The position numbers were made by a program, and so were the translations under genes. A DNA stretch of 57,642 nt, from assembly GCA_020447005.1 (NCBI GenBank), contig JAGRDO010000040.1, positions 224-57,865 on the forward strand, in the 5' to 3' direction. Within the stretch, counting starts at the first letter, position 1, and the number at the start of each line of letters is the position of its first letter. The DNA comes from Paracoccaceae bacterium (GTDB lineage Bacteria; Pseudomonadota; Alphaproteobacteria; Rhodobacterales; Rhodobacteraceae). This document shows, piece after piece, positions 17,861-26,091 of this stretch. The notes below the pieces were generated by a model, which was not told the origin of the DNA, made no database searches, and was given only the letters and a program-made list of their open reading frames with translations.

Positions 17861-20599
17861 GTGCAGTCAGTCAATGATTACTATTCTGCCATTCAGCTTC
17901 GGTCGGATCGCTGGAGCACCTTGCGCGAGACGACAGCGGCGCTGAGCCGCGATCCGTCCGGGCGCAAGGCGGAGGCGCTGCGCAGTCAGATCGCCGAGCT
18001 TTTTTCGGCGCTGGCGCTGATCGAAAGCTATTGGGCGTTTCCGGGGGTTCAGGCCTTTGACGCGCTGCGCCGCCATTTCGAGCACGGAAACTATGACGAG
18101 GTCGCCTTTGGCGTCCACCGGGCCAGCCGCGCGCTGACGACCGGTGCCTATCGGCGGCGCCACATTCCGCTTGACCGTGAAAGCGCGGATGCCGAGGACC
18201 ATGAGGACGAGGCGCTGCAATCGCCCGAGGCGCGGGCCCTGACCAAGCCCTATTTCGAGGTGCTGATCGTCGATGACCTGAACGAGCATCAGGAACGCTG
18301 GCTGAAGAACAATGTCAGCCGCATGCGGCGTTTCGAGGATCCGTTCATCTATGAGATCGTCGTGGTGCCAAGTCTTGAGGATGCGCTGATCGGCATTCTT
18401 TTCAACCACAATGTTCAGGCCGTTGTCGTGCGCCCCGGCCTGCGGCTGAAGTCCGGGATCGACCTGCCGATCTTCAAGCGCTATCTCAACCGCGCGGGGG
18501 GCGAGGCCGGGCTTGCCGAACTGAAACCGGAAAACTACGGGCCCGAACTGTGCCGGCTGATCGCGGCGGTGCGCCCCGAGCTTGACGCCTATCTGGTCAC
18601 CGAACGTTCGGTCGAGGAGATCGCCGGGCTGGATCTGGGGATCTGCCGGCGGGTCTTCTACAATCAGGAGGATTTTCAGGAACTTCACCTGAATATCCTG
18701 CGTGGCGTTCAGGCGCGCTACAAGACGCCCTTCTTCACCGCGCTGGTGGAATATTCCAAGCAGCCGACCGGCGTCTTTCACGCCATGCCGATCAGCCGGG
18801 GCAAGTCGATCAGCCGCAGTCACTGGATTCAGGACATGGGGGCCTTTTACGGGTCCAACATCTTCATGGCCGAAACCTCGGCCACCTCGGGCGGGCTGGA
18901 CAGCCTGCTGGAGCCGCACGGCCCGATCAAGAAAGCGCAGGAACAGGCGGCGCGCGCCTTTGGCGCGAAACAGACCTTCTTTGCCACCAACGGGACATCG
19001 ACCTGCAACAAGATCGTCGTGCAAGCCCTTGTAAGGCCAGGGGATATTGTGCTGATCGACCGCGATTGCCACAAGTCGCACCATTACGGGATGGTGCTGG
19101 CGGGGGCACAGGTCGTCTATCTCGACAGCTATCCGCTGAACCAGTATTCGATGTATGGCGCCGTGCCGCTGCGCGAGATCAAGCACCAGCTTTTGAAGCT
19201 GAAGGCGGCGGGCAAGCTCGATCAGGTCAGGATGCTCTTGCTGACCAACTGCACCTTCGACGGCATCGTCTATAACGTCGAGCGGGTGATGGAGGAATGC
19301 CTCGCCATCAAGCCCGATCTGGTCTTTCTGTGGGACGAGGCGTGGTTTGCCTTCGCCCGGTTCGGCCCGACCTACCGCCAGCGCACGGCAATGAATGTCG
19401 CCAACAACATGCGCGAAAACCTGAAGCGGCCCGAACATGCCGAGGCGTGGGAAAGGCAGCAGGCCGAGCTGAAGGATGCCGATGAGGAAACCCTGCTGAA
19501 CACGCGCCTTTTGCCGCCGCCCGATGCCAGGGTGCGCGCCTATGCGACGCAATCGACGCACAAGACGCTGACAAGCCTGCGGCAGGGGTCGATGATCCAT
19601 GTCAACGATCAGGACTTCAAGGGCGAGGTCGAGCAGTCCTTCCACGAAGCCTATATGACCCATACCTCGACAAGCCCGAATTATCAGATCATCGCATCGC
19701 TTGACGTGGGGCGCAGGCAGGTCGAACTGGAAGGGTTCGAATTCGTGCAGCGTCAGGTCGAGGCGGCAATGTCGATGCGCAAGGCGATTTCGACCCATCC
19801 GCTTTTGCAGAAGTATTTCAAGGTGTTGACGGCGGGGGACATGATCCCCGAGACCTACCGCGAAAGCGGGGTGACCAGCTATTACGACCCGCATCAGGGC
19901 TGGACCGATATCTGGGAATGCTGGGAAAAGGACGAGTTCGTGCTGGATGCCACGCGGGTGACGCTGGCCGTCGGCGGCACCGGCTGGGACGGCGACACGT
20001 TCAAGACCAAGATCCTGATGGACAAATACGGCATCCAGATCAACAAGACCTCGCGCAATACCGTTCTTTTCATGACCAATATCGGCACGACGCGGTCCTC
20101 GGTCGCCTATCTGATCGAGGTGCTGGTCGAGATCGCCAAGGAACTGGACGACCGTCTTGACGATGCCTCCAACATGGAGCGGCGGGCCTTCGAGCATCGC
20201 GTCAAGGCGCTGATGGAAGACTTGCCGCCCCTGCCGGATTTCTCGCGCTTTCACGAGGCGTTCCGGACCGACGACAAGACCATCGAGGGCGATATCCGCA
20301 GCGCCTTTTTCCTGAGTTACGACGACAAGAACTGCGATTATCTGGAACTTGACGGGTCACTGAAAGAGGTGATGGACAGCGGGCGCGAAGTCGTCTCGGC
20401 CTCGTTCATCATCCCCTATCCGCCCGGATTCCCGATCCTCGTGCCGGGGCAGGTCGTCAGCCATGAAATCCTGGCTTTCATGCGTGCCCTCGATGTGAAC
20501 GAAATCCACGGCTACCGCGCCGATCTGGGTCTTCGGGTCTTTACGGAAGAGGCTTTGGCAAAACGCCTGAAGGGCGCCGCGCCGAAGGCCGCGAAATAA
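17861..20599 (+). CDS. Long PLP-dependent Orn/Lys/Arg-type decarboxylase
   Basis: The 912-residue protein has a fold-I PLP core of the OKR decarboxylase class: ETSATSGGLDSLLEPHG, FFATNGTSTCNKIVV, DRDCHKSHHYG, LWDEAWFAFARF and the cofactor lysine Lys568 in QSTHKTLTSLRQGSMIH. The C-terminal FIIPYPPGFPILVPGQV is typical. The family removes the alpha-carboxyl of a basic amino acid to give a polyamine. Usual enzymes have 710-760 residues. Here an N-terminal helical stretch of about 150-170 residues precedes a receiver-like wing domain (EVLIVDDLNEHQERWLK). GTG 17861 is the start that fits; its ribosome site is weak. It is followed 16 bp later by an ATP-grasp gene. Arginine, ornithine and lysine remain possible substrates. 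Confidence 0.88.
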   Translation: MQSVNDYYSAIQLRSDRWSTLRETTAALSRDPSGRKAEALRSQIAELFSALALIESYWAFPGVQAFDALRRHFEHGNYDEVAFGVHRASRALTTGAYRRRHIPLDRESADAEDHEDEALQSPEARALTKPYFEVLIVDDLNEHQERWLKNNVSRMRRFEDPFIYEIVVVPSLEDALIGILFNHNVQAVVVRPGLRLKSGIDLPIFKRYLNRAGGEAGLAELKPENYGPELCRLIAAVRPELDAYLVTERSVEEIAGLDLGICRRVFYNQEDFQELHLNILRGVQARYKTPFFTALVEYSKQPTGVFHAMPISRGKSISRSHWIQDMGAFYGSNIFMAETSATSGGLDSLLEPHGPIKKAQEQAARAFGAKQTFFATNGTSTCNKIVVQALVRPGDIVLIDRDCHKSHHYGMVLAGAQVVYLDSYPLNQYSMYGAVPLREIKHQLLKLKAAGKLDQVRMLLLTNCTFDGIVYNVERVMEECLAIKPDLVFLWDEAWFAFARFGPTYRQRTAMNVANNMRENLKRPEHAEAWERQQAELKDADEETLLNTRLLPPPDARVRAYATQSTHKTLTSLRQGSMIHVNDQDFKGEVEQSFHEAYMTHTSTSPNYQIIASLDVGRRQVELEGFEFVQRQVEAAMSMRKAISTHPLLQKYFKVLTAGDMIPETYRESGVTSYYDPHQGWTDIWECWEKDEFVLDATRVTLAVGGTGWDGDTFKTKILMDKYGIQINKTSRNTVLFMTNIGTTRSSVAYLIEVLVEIAKELDDRLDDASNMERRAFEHRVKALMEDLPPLPDFSRFHEAFRTDDKTIEGDIRSAFFLSYDDKNCDYLELDGSLKEVMDSGREVVSASFIIPYPPGFPILVPGQVVSHEILAFMRALDVNEIHGYRADLGLRVFTEEALAKRLKGAAPKAAK

Positions 20600-20615
20600 C
20601 AACAGGGAGAACATG

Positions 20616-22076
20616 ATGGCCAAGAACGAGTTGAAGAACATCTCGGAAATCCGCCGGCACTTCCACCGCAACGAAGAGCCGATATATTTCATTTCTGCGA
20701 CCAATTTCAACCTCTTGGGCATCGATGAATGGTGCAAGAACTTCAAGTACATCTGTTACATCGACTGCTATGACGGCCGCCATCCGAACGTGTTCTGCCC
20801 GTCAGAGCAGCCGCATGCCGAATTCCAGTCGATCGAGGAGATCAACAATTACCTTCTGCAGCACAAGGAGGTGATCGACCTGATCAAGCGGCGCGGCGGC
20901 AAGCCGAAATTCGTCTTCCTGATGTTCGATGAGGAAACCGAGCGGCTGGCCAAGGAACTTGGCGCCGATGTCTGGTTCCCGAAGGCGAAGCTGCGCACCA
21001 ACATGGACAACAAGATCCAGACGGTTCGGGTCGGCAACAAGGCCGGCGTGCCATCGGTTCCGAACGTTCTGGCCGAAGTGAAGAGCTATGCGGATTTGCA
21101 GAAGATCTGCGAAAAGGCGGGGCTGGGGCACGATCTGGTGTTGCAGTCGGCCTTTGGCGACAGCGGGCACACGACCTTTTTCATCAAGTCCGAGGCCGAT
21201 TTCCGCCGTCACGAACATGAGATCGTCGGCGAGGGCGAGATCAAGATCATGAAGCGGATCGATTGCCGCGGATCGGCGATCGAGGCCTGCGCGACCAAGG
21301 AAGGCACGATTGTCGGCCCGCTGATGACCGAGCTGGTGGGCTTCAAGGAGTTGACGCCCTATCGCGGCGGCTGGTGCGGGAACGAGATCTTTTCGACCGC
21401 CTTCGCGCCCAAGACGCGCCAGCGCGCGCGCGAGCTGACATTCCAGTTCGGCGAACAGCTGCGCAAGGAAGGCTATCGCGGCTATTTCGAGCTTGATTTC
21501 CTGATCGACAAGAAGACGGGCGAGCTGTGGCTGGGCGAGTTGAACCCGAGGATCACCGGGGCTTCGTCCATGACCAACCACGCGGCCTTTGCCCATGCGG
21601 ATGCGCCGCTGTTTCTTTTCCATCTGCTCGAATTCTCGAAGAAGAAGTTCAATCTCGACGTGGATGAGCTGAACGCCCGCTGGGCCGATTCCTCGATGAT
21701 CGATTCATGGTCCCAGATGGTGATCAAGCATACCGAGGATACGGTCGACATCGTGTCCCATGCCCCGCAATCCGGCATCTACCGGATGCTGGAGGACGGG
21801 CGTGTCGTCTATGACCGCTTCGATTATCACCGCCGCGCCGTGGAAAGCGAGAATGAGGCCTTTTTCCTGCGGATCCTGAAGCCCGGCGACTATCGCTATG
21901 AAGGTGCGGATCTGGGGATTCTGGTGACGCGCGGCCGGTCGATGACCAACGGGTTCCAGCTGAACGAGCGCGCGAAGCGGTGGATCCACGGGATCAAGCA
22001 AAGCTTCGCGGCGCGGCCGCTTGCGGCGCAAAGCGCAGGCCCCGCCCTTGCCGACCCGGCCTTCAAGATCATGTAG
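20616..22076 (+). CDS. ATP-grasp carboxylate-amine ligase-like protein
   Basis: The 486-residue protein has an ATP-grasp layout. A pre-ATP domain comes first (about 1-120, YIDCYDGRHPN, FLMFDEETERLAKELG), then ATP-binding strands (DLVLQSAFGDSGHTTFFIKS, EIKIMKRIDCRGSAIEACA). A metal/phosphate segment FELDFLIDKKTGELWLGELNPRITGASS carries the Glu/Asn ligands of the family. Relatives are annotated as biotin carboxylase-like, but no biotin domain is seen. An acyl-phosphate ligase joining an acid to an amine is more in keeping. Two adjacent ATGs are possible; 20616 is spaced six bases from GGGAG. The position between a decarboxylase and a C45 acyltransferase suggests it ligates the decarboxylase product. 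This is inference. Confidence 0.8.
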   Translation: MAKNELKNISEIRRHFHRNEEPIYFISATNFNLLGIDEWCKNFKYICYIDCYDGRHPNVFCPSEQPHAEFQSIEEINNYLLQHKEVIDLIKRRGGKPKFVFLMFDEETERLAKELGADVWFPKAKLRTNMDNKIQTVRVGNKAGVPSVPNVLAEVKSYADLQKICEKAGLGHDLVLQSAFGDSGHTTFFIKSEADFRRHEHEIVGEGEIKIMKRIDCRGSAIEACATKEGTIVGPLMTELVGFKELTPYRGGWCGNEIFSTAFAPKTRQRARELTFQFGEQLRKEGYRGYFELDFLIDKKTGELWLGELNPRITGASSMTNHAAFAHADAPLFLFHLLEFSKKKFNLDVDELNARWADSSMIDSWSQMVIKHTEDTVDIVSHAPQSGIYRMLEDGRVVYDRFDYHRRAVESENEAFFLRILKPGDYRYEGADLGILVTRGRSMTNGFQLNERAKRWIHGIKQSFAARPLAAQSAGPALADPAFKIM

Positions 22077-22119
22077 CGGGCAGGGTTCGGGATCCGGGTC
22101 CGGCCCGAGTGGATAGTCT

Positions 22120-23106
22120 ATGCAACTGGAATGGCGTGCCATCGATGAGCCGGAGCCGGGCCCGAAGCTGGCCGCGCTTTTCCATGCCTATTGGCCGGCC
22201 TACCGCCGCTGGTGGCTGCGTGAGGGCGAAGGCCCGCGCCCGACCTACGGGGCCAGCCGCGCGGCGCTGAAAACCCATATGCCGGAGTTGCTGGCGACCT
22301 ATGACGCGCTTTGCGAGGTGGTGGGCGGTTCGGATCACGCGGCACGGTTCCTGTCGTTCTGGCGGCCGCCGCCCTATCTTTCGGGCTGTTCGCAGGCGAT
22401 CTGGCCGGGGCGAGAGCCGGTCATGGTCCGCAACTATGACTATAATCCTTCGGCGTTCGACCGGCTGATCCTGCGCAGCGCATGGCAGGGGCGCGGGGTG
22501 ATGGGGCTGAGCGACGGGCTGTGGGGGCTGGTCGACGGGGTCAACGATGCCGGGCTGGCCGTGTCGCTGACCTTTGGCGGCAGGCGGGTCGTGGGCGAGG
22601 GGTTCGGTGTGCCGCTGATCCTTCGTTATGTCCTTCAGACCTGCAAGACCGCCGAGGCCGCCGCCGAAACGCTGGCGCGGATCCCGACGCATATGAGCTA
22701 TAACGTCACCGTTCTGGACGCCAGGCGCCGCTATCACACGGTGCTGATGTCGCCCGACAGGCCGGCGGTCGTGACCCATGCCGCGGTTGCCACCAATCAC
22801 CAGAAATCGGTGGAATGGACCAGCCATGCGCGGTTCACCGCGACGGTCGAGCGCGAGCGTTTCCTTTTGCAGCGCCTGACCCTGCATGTCGATCCGGTCG
22901 AAAAGTTCATTTCGGCCTTCTTGCGCCCGCCCCTTTATTCCACCGCTTTCGCGCAGGGTTTCGGCACGCTTTACACCGCCGTCTACCGGCCAAGGCGGCG
23001 CGAGATGGAGCTGCGCTGGCCCGGCGGCAGCTGGGCGCTGAGCCTGAAGGATTTTCAGGAAGGGGCACGGGTGATCTATACGCCGGACTCGGCGACGGGG
23101 ACCTAG
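22120..23106 (+). CDS. C45-family autoproteolytic acyltransferase/hydrolase (Ntn fold)
   Basis: The 328-residue protein resembles the penicillin acyltransferase (AAT) branch of Ntn hydrolases. YLSGCSQAIW places the probable nucleophile at Cys90, exposed after self-cleavage between Gly89 and Cys90. MVRNYDYNPS, GLWGLVDGVNDAGLAVSLTFGG and ATNHQKSVEW are further family landmarks. These enzymes cut or swap linear amide bonds. The first 89 residues would be a removable propeptide. The gene lies 43 bp after the ATP-grasp gene on the same strand, and its last four bases overlap the convergent phosphohexomutase stop. Acyl donor and acceptor are unknown. Confidence 0.83.
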   Translation: MQLEWRAIDEPEPGPKLAALFHAYWPAYRRWWLREGEGPRPTYGASRAALKTHMPELLATYDALCEVVGGSDHAARFLSFWRPPPYLSGCSQAIWPGREPVMVRNYDYNPSAFDRLILRSAWQGRGVMGLSDGLWGLVDGVNDAGLAVSLTFGGRRVVGEGFGVPLILRYVLQTCKTAEAAAETLARIPTHMSYNVTVLDARRRYHTVLMSPDRPAVVTHAAVATNHQKSVEWTSHARFTATVERERFLLQRLTLHVDPVEKFISAFLRPPLYSTAFAQGFGTLYTAVYRPRRREMELRWPGGSWALSLKDFQEGARVIYTPDSATGT

Positions 23107-24491
23107 CGCGGGCCGATCGCGCGGACGGCGTTCGCCAGGGTTTCGCGCACCAGCGCGCCCGCGCGCGCGGCGGTTCCCGCCTCGGCGTAACAGCGCAGTT
23201 CCGGCGCGTTGCCGGACGGTCGCAGATGGACGATTTCCCCGCTTGCGAATGTGATCCGCATCCCGTCGGTCAGGTCGAGAGCGGCCTCTGGCCCCAGATG
23301 GGCCCAGAAGGCTGCGCGCCCGGCGGGGTCGTTCGTCAATCCCTGCACCAGCCCAAGCGATTGTTCGGTCGGTATCCCGGTTGCCCGATCGCTCATCGTT
23401 CTGCGGGCCGGCAATGCGGCGACAAGCGCGGCAAGGCCCTTGCCCTGCCGGACAGCGGTGGCCAGCGGCATGAGGATTGGCAAAAGGGCATCGCGGGTCA
23501 TCAGGGGGGCAAGGCGTCCTTGGGGTCCGGTGGCCTCGAACCCCAGAAGAAAGCCGCCATTGGCTTCGAAGCCGACAACCCGGGCGCCGCCGCGCATCGC
23601 TTCGCCCATGGCCGCGATCACGTAGGGCGAACCGATCTTCGTCCGGACGGTTCCGGCGAAAGCCTTCGACGTCTCGATCATGGTATTGGACGAAACCGGC
23701 GTCACGACCGTGGTCGCGCCCAGCGCCGTGGCGGTCAGAACGCCGATGATATCGCCGGGAATGACCTCTCCCCCCGCATCGGCGACAAGCGGGCGGTCGG
23801 CGTCGCCATCGGTCGAGACGATGGCGTCAAGCCGGTGGCGCGCGGCCCATTCCCGCAGCATCGCGCGCGTATCCTCGCTGACCGCTTCGGTATCGACCGG
23901 AACGAATTCGTCCGAGCGCCCGAGGCGGACGACCCGGGCACCGAGCCTGGCCAGAAGATCGCCAAGAAGGTCGCGCGCGACCGAGCTGTGTTCATAGACC
24001 CCGACGGTCAGCCCCGAAAGGGCGGTACCGGGAAGGAAGGCGGTGTAGCGGCGCCCGTAGTCCGAAAGGGCCGCATCGAAGGCGCTGGCCCGGGCGGGCG
24101 GGCAGGCGGCGGGCGCGAAGGCGGCCTTGATCGCGGCTTCGTCCGCCTTGTCGATCTCGCCGCCCGGCGTGTAGAATTTCAGCCCGTTGCGGTCGGCGGG
24201 TATGTGGCTGCCGGTCACCATGACGGACGGCGCCCCCGCCGCCATCGCCGCATGGGCGAGGGCAGGGGTCGGAACCTCGCCGCAATCGCGCACGCTCAGC
24301 CCTTCGGCGACCCCGGCCGCGGCAACGGCGCTGGCGATGCGCGCCGAAGAGGGGCGAAGATCGCGGCCGACAAAGAGCGTGCCCGTGTGCGGGGTGACGC
24401 GCAGGAAGGCGCGCGCATAGCCCGCGCAAAGCCCGTCCGTAAGCTCGCTGACCAGTCCGCGCAACCCGCTGGTGCCGAAGTTTGGTGCCAT
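23103..24491 (-). CDS. Phosphomannomutase/phosphoglucomutase family protein
   Basis: The 462-residue alpha-D-phosphohexomutase has the N-terminal FGTSGLRG, phosphoserine loop VTGSHIPADRNGLKF (Ser95), metal-binding DGDADRP (Asp228, 230, 232), sugar-binding GFEANGGFLLG and phosphate-binding RPSGNAPELR at the C-terminus. It should move phosphate between C6 and C1 of mannose or glucose. With manC nearby, mannose-1-phosphate supply for GDP-mannose is the likely job. ATG 24491 gives the standard start MAPNFGTSG; two earlier ATGs would add residues unlike the family. It is divergent from the arylsulfotransferase-like gene across a 288-bp gap. Confidence 0.9.
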   Translation of the reverse strand: MAPNFGTSGLRGLVSELTDGLCAGYARAFLRVTPHTGTLFVGRDLRPSSARIASAVAAAGVAEGLSVRDCGEVPTPALAHAAMAAGAPSVMVTGSHIPADRNGLKFYTPGGEIDKADEAAIKAAFAPAACPPARASAFDAALSDYGRRYTAFLPGTALSGLTVGVYEHSSVARDLLGDLLARLGARVVRLGRSDEFVPVDTEAVSEDTRAMLREWAARHRLDAIVSTDGDADRPLVADAGGEVIPGDIIGVLTATALGATTVVTPVSSNTMIETSKAFAGTVRTKIGSPYVIAAMGEAMRGGARVVGFEANGGFLLGFEATGPQGRLAPLMTRDALLPILMPLATAVRQGKGLAALVAALPARRTMSDRATGIPTEQSLGLVQGLTNDPAGRAAFWAHLGPEAALDLTDGMRITFASGEIVHLRPSGNAPELRCYAEAGTAARAGALVRETLANAVRAIGPR

Positions 24492-24525
24492 CCGCCCTGT
24501 CTTCCCCCGTTCTGGAAAGGTCATG

Positions 24526-24554
24526 TTGAGAGCTTTCGACCCGAACTGTATAGT
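24526..24554 (+). promoter_or_regulatory. Candidate sigma-70 promoter toward the arylsulfotransferase-like gene
   Basis: TTGAGA (24526-24531), a 17-base spacer and TATAGT (24549-24554) form one of the better promoter matches in the window, inside an A+T-richer 288-bp gap. It would leave a leader of about 220 bases before the ATG at 24780. No riboswitch fold is apparent. A 71-codon frame (24568-24783) occupies this leader and is discussed under findings. Confidence 0.5.
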
Positions 24555-24779
24555 GAGGGTCAAGCGAATGCATTCAGTGATTCATTATTTGTCCGCAATC
24601 CCATTGGAAAACCCCGATATTTCCCCGCTTGCGTGTGCAATTCCCGGCAATGCGGCAATTGTTTCCGAACCGGCACGCGCGGCAGAAAAATCCGGCCCCG
24701 GGATCGCCTATGCGGTGAAGGCGGCCTATGCTGGGCGTCTGAAACCGGGTGCCCGGCGCCGTAACCAGATGGAACCGTC

Positions 24780-26033
24780 ATGAACGCCAGAGTCATTTCC
24801 ACCGCCGGCGCAATCTTTCTTGTGGCCGCGGGCGCCTTCACGGCGGGCATGTGGGCGACCTACAAGAACTGGTGGCCGTGGGAGAAGGCGACCGAGTTGC
24901 AGGAATCGTGGCGGGCCTATCGCGCCGTGGGCAAGTTCCTGCCCGGCGATACCTATACGCGGCGCAAGCCCGATGTGCCCGATGTGCCCCATACGGTTCA
25001 TTCGGCCAGCGACGTTGCCAGGGGCATCTGGGTGCTGAACCGCTTTGACCCCGAAACCGTGATGTATGTGGTCGATGTCATCGACACTGACGGCAATGTC
25101 CTGTCGGAACGGACGATCGACTATTCGCTGATCGTCGACGGCGCGCATCCGCGCGAATTCACCCATATCACGACGCTGCTGCCCGACGGGTCTTTGCTGG
25201 TCGTCTGGGACGACGCGCCGGGAATGGCGCGCCTTGATGCCTGCGGCAAGCCGATCTGGAAGAAGACCGACCAGATCTATCACCACTCGATCGAGAAAGG
25301 GGTGAACGGCTACTGGACATGGCAATCGGCGATCTGGAACGGCGGCGAGGATCAGCGGATGATCCGCTTCGATCCGATGACCGGGGATATTCTTGAATCC
25401 ATCGACCTGATCGACGATGTGATCGCGAAATCGCAGGACAACCACCTGAAGCTGGTCCTGCCCGAGGATTACCAGTTCGACCGCACGACGCATTACGGCG
25501 ACCGGGCGGATATCTTCCATCCCAACGATGTGGAAGAGCTTTTGCCCGAAATGGCGGCGGCCTTTCCGCAATTCGCGGCGGGCGATCTATTGGTGTCCTT
25601 GCGCAACATCGACGCGATCGCGGTGATCGGGCGCAAGGACGGGCGGGTGAAGTGGATCCAGTACGGGCCGTGGTATCATCAGCATGACGCCGATTTTCAG
25701 CCCGATGGCACGATCACGGTCTTTTCCAATTATACCGACCGGTTCCGCTCGGCGATTTTGCAGGTTGACCCGAAAACCGGCGTGACGCGCGATCTTTTCG
25801 CGGGCAAGGGCCTGTCGTTCGACAGTTTCATCATGGGCAAGCATCAGCATCTGCCCAATGGCAACTGGCAGATCACCTCGACGATCCAGGGCCGGGTCAT
25901 GGAAGTGACGCCGGATGGCCGCATCGTTCAGGAATACAACAACATCATCGATGACCGCTTCAACGCGATCCTGCCTTATGCCGAGTTTCACGGTCCGGAG
26001 TATCTGACCGGGGATCTGACTTGCGACAAGTAG
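24780..26033 (+). CDS. Membrane-anchored arylsulfotransferase-family protein
   Basis: The 417-residue protein has an N-terminal hydrophobic anchor (about 5-28, VISTAGAIFLVAAGAFTAGMW) and a beta-propeller-like body of the ASST/arylsulfotransferase family. Markers are HHSIEKGVNGYWTWQS, FHPNDVEELLPE, LLVSLRNIDAIAVIGRKDG, QHDADFQPDGTITVFSN and GKHQHLPNGNWQITST. True ASST enzymes move sulfate between phenolic compounds in the periplasm using a catalytic His. Several His are present here, but which one is catalytic is unclear. The body should face the periplasm. It sits between GDP-mannose genes, so action on a glycan or polyol acceptor is a reasonable guess. The ribosome site is weak (GGA, 24773). 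Confidence 0.78.
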   Translation: MNARVISTAGAIFLVAAGAFTAGMWATYKNWWPWEKATELQESWRAYRAVGKFLPGDTYTRRKPDVPDVPHTVHSASDVARGIWVLNRFDPETVMYVVDVIDTDGNVLSERTIDYSLIVDGAHPREFTHITTLLPDGSLLVVWDDAPGMARLDACGKPIWKKTDQIYHHSIEKGVNGYWTWQSAIWNGGEDQRMIRFDPMTGDILESIDLIDDVIAKSQDNHLKLVLPEDYQFDRTTHYGDRADIFHPNDVEELLPEMAAAFPQFAAGDLLVSLRNIDAIAVIGRKDGRVKWIQYGPWYHQHDADFQPDGTITVFSNYTDRFRSAILQVDPKTGVTRDLFAGKGLSFDSFIMGKHQHLPNGNWQITSTIQGRVMEVTPDGRIVQEYNNIIDDRFNAILPYAEFHGPEYLTGDLTCDK

Positions 26034-26091
26034 GGCCGGGCGCCCGTGGCGGCCTGGCCGATTGGCACCGGGGGATCTGAAAGGAATGGCG

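Noticed and set aside
17867-20254. 795-codon open frame antisense to the decarboxylase
   Set aside because: The composition is that of a reverse-complement shadow of a strongly G/C-ending gene; no domain is visible, and the sense strand carries a clear PLP enzyme.
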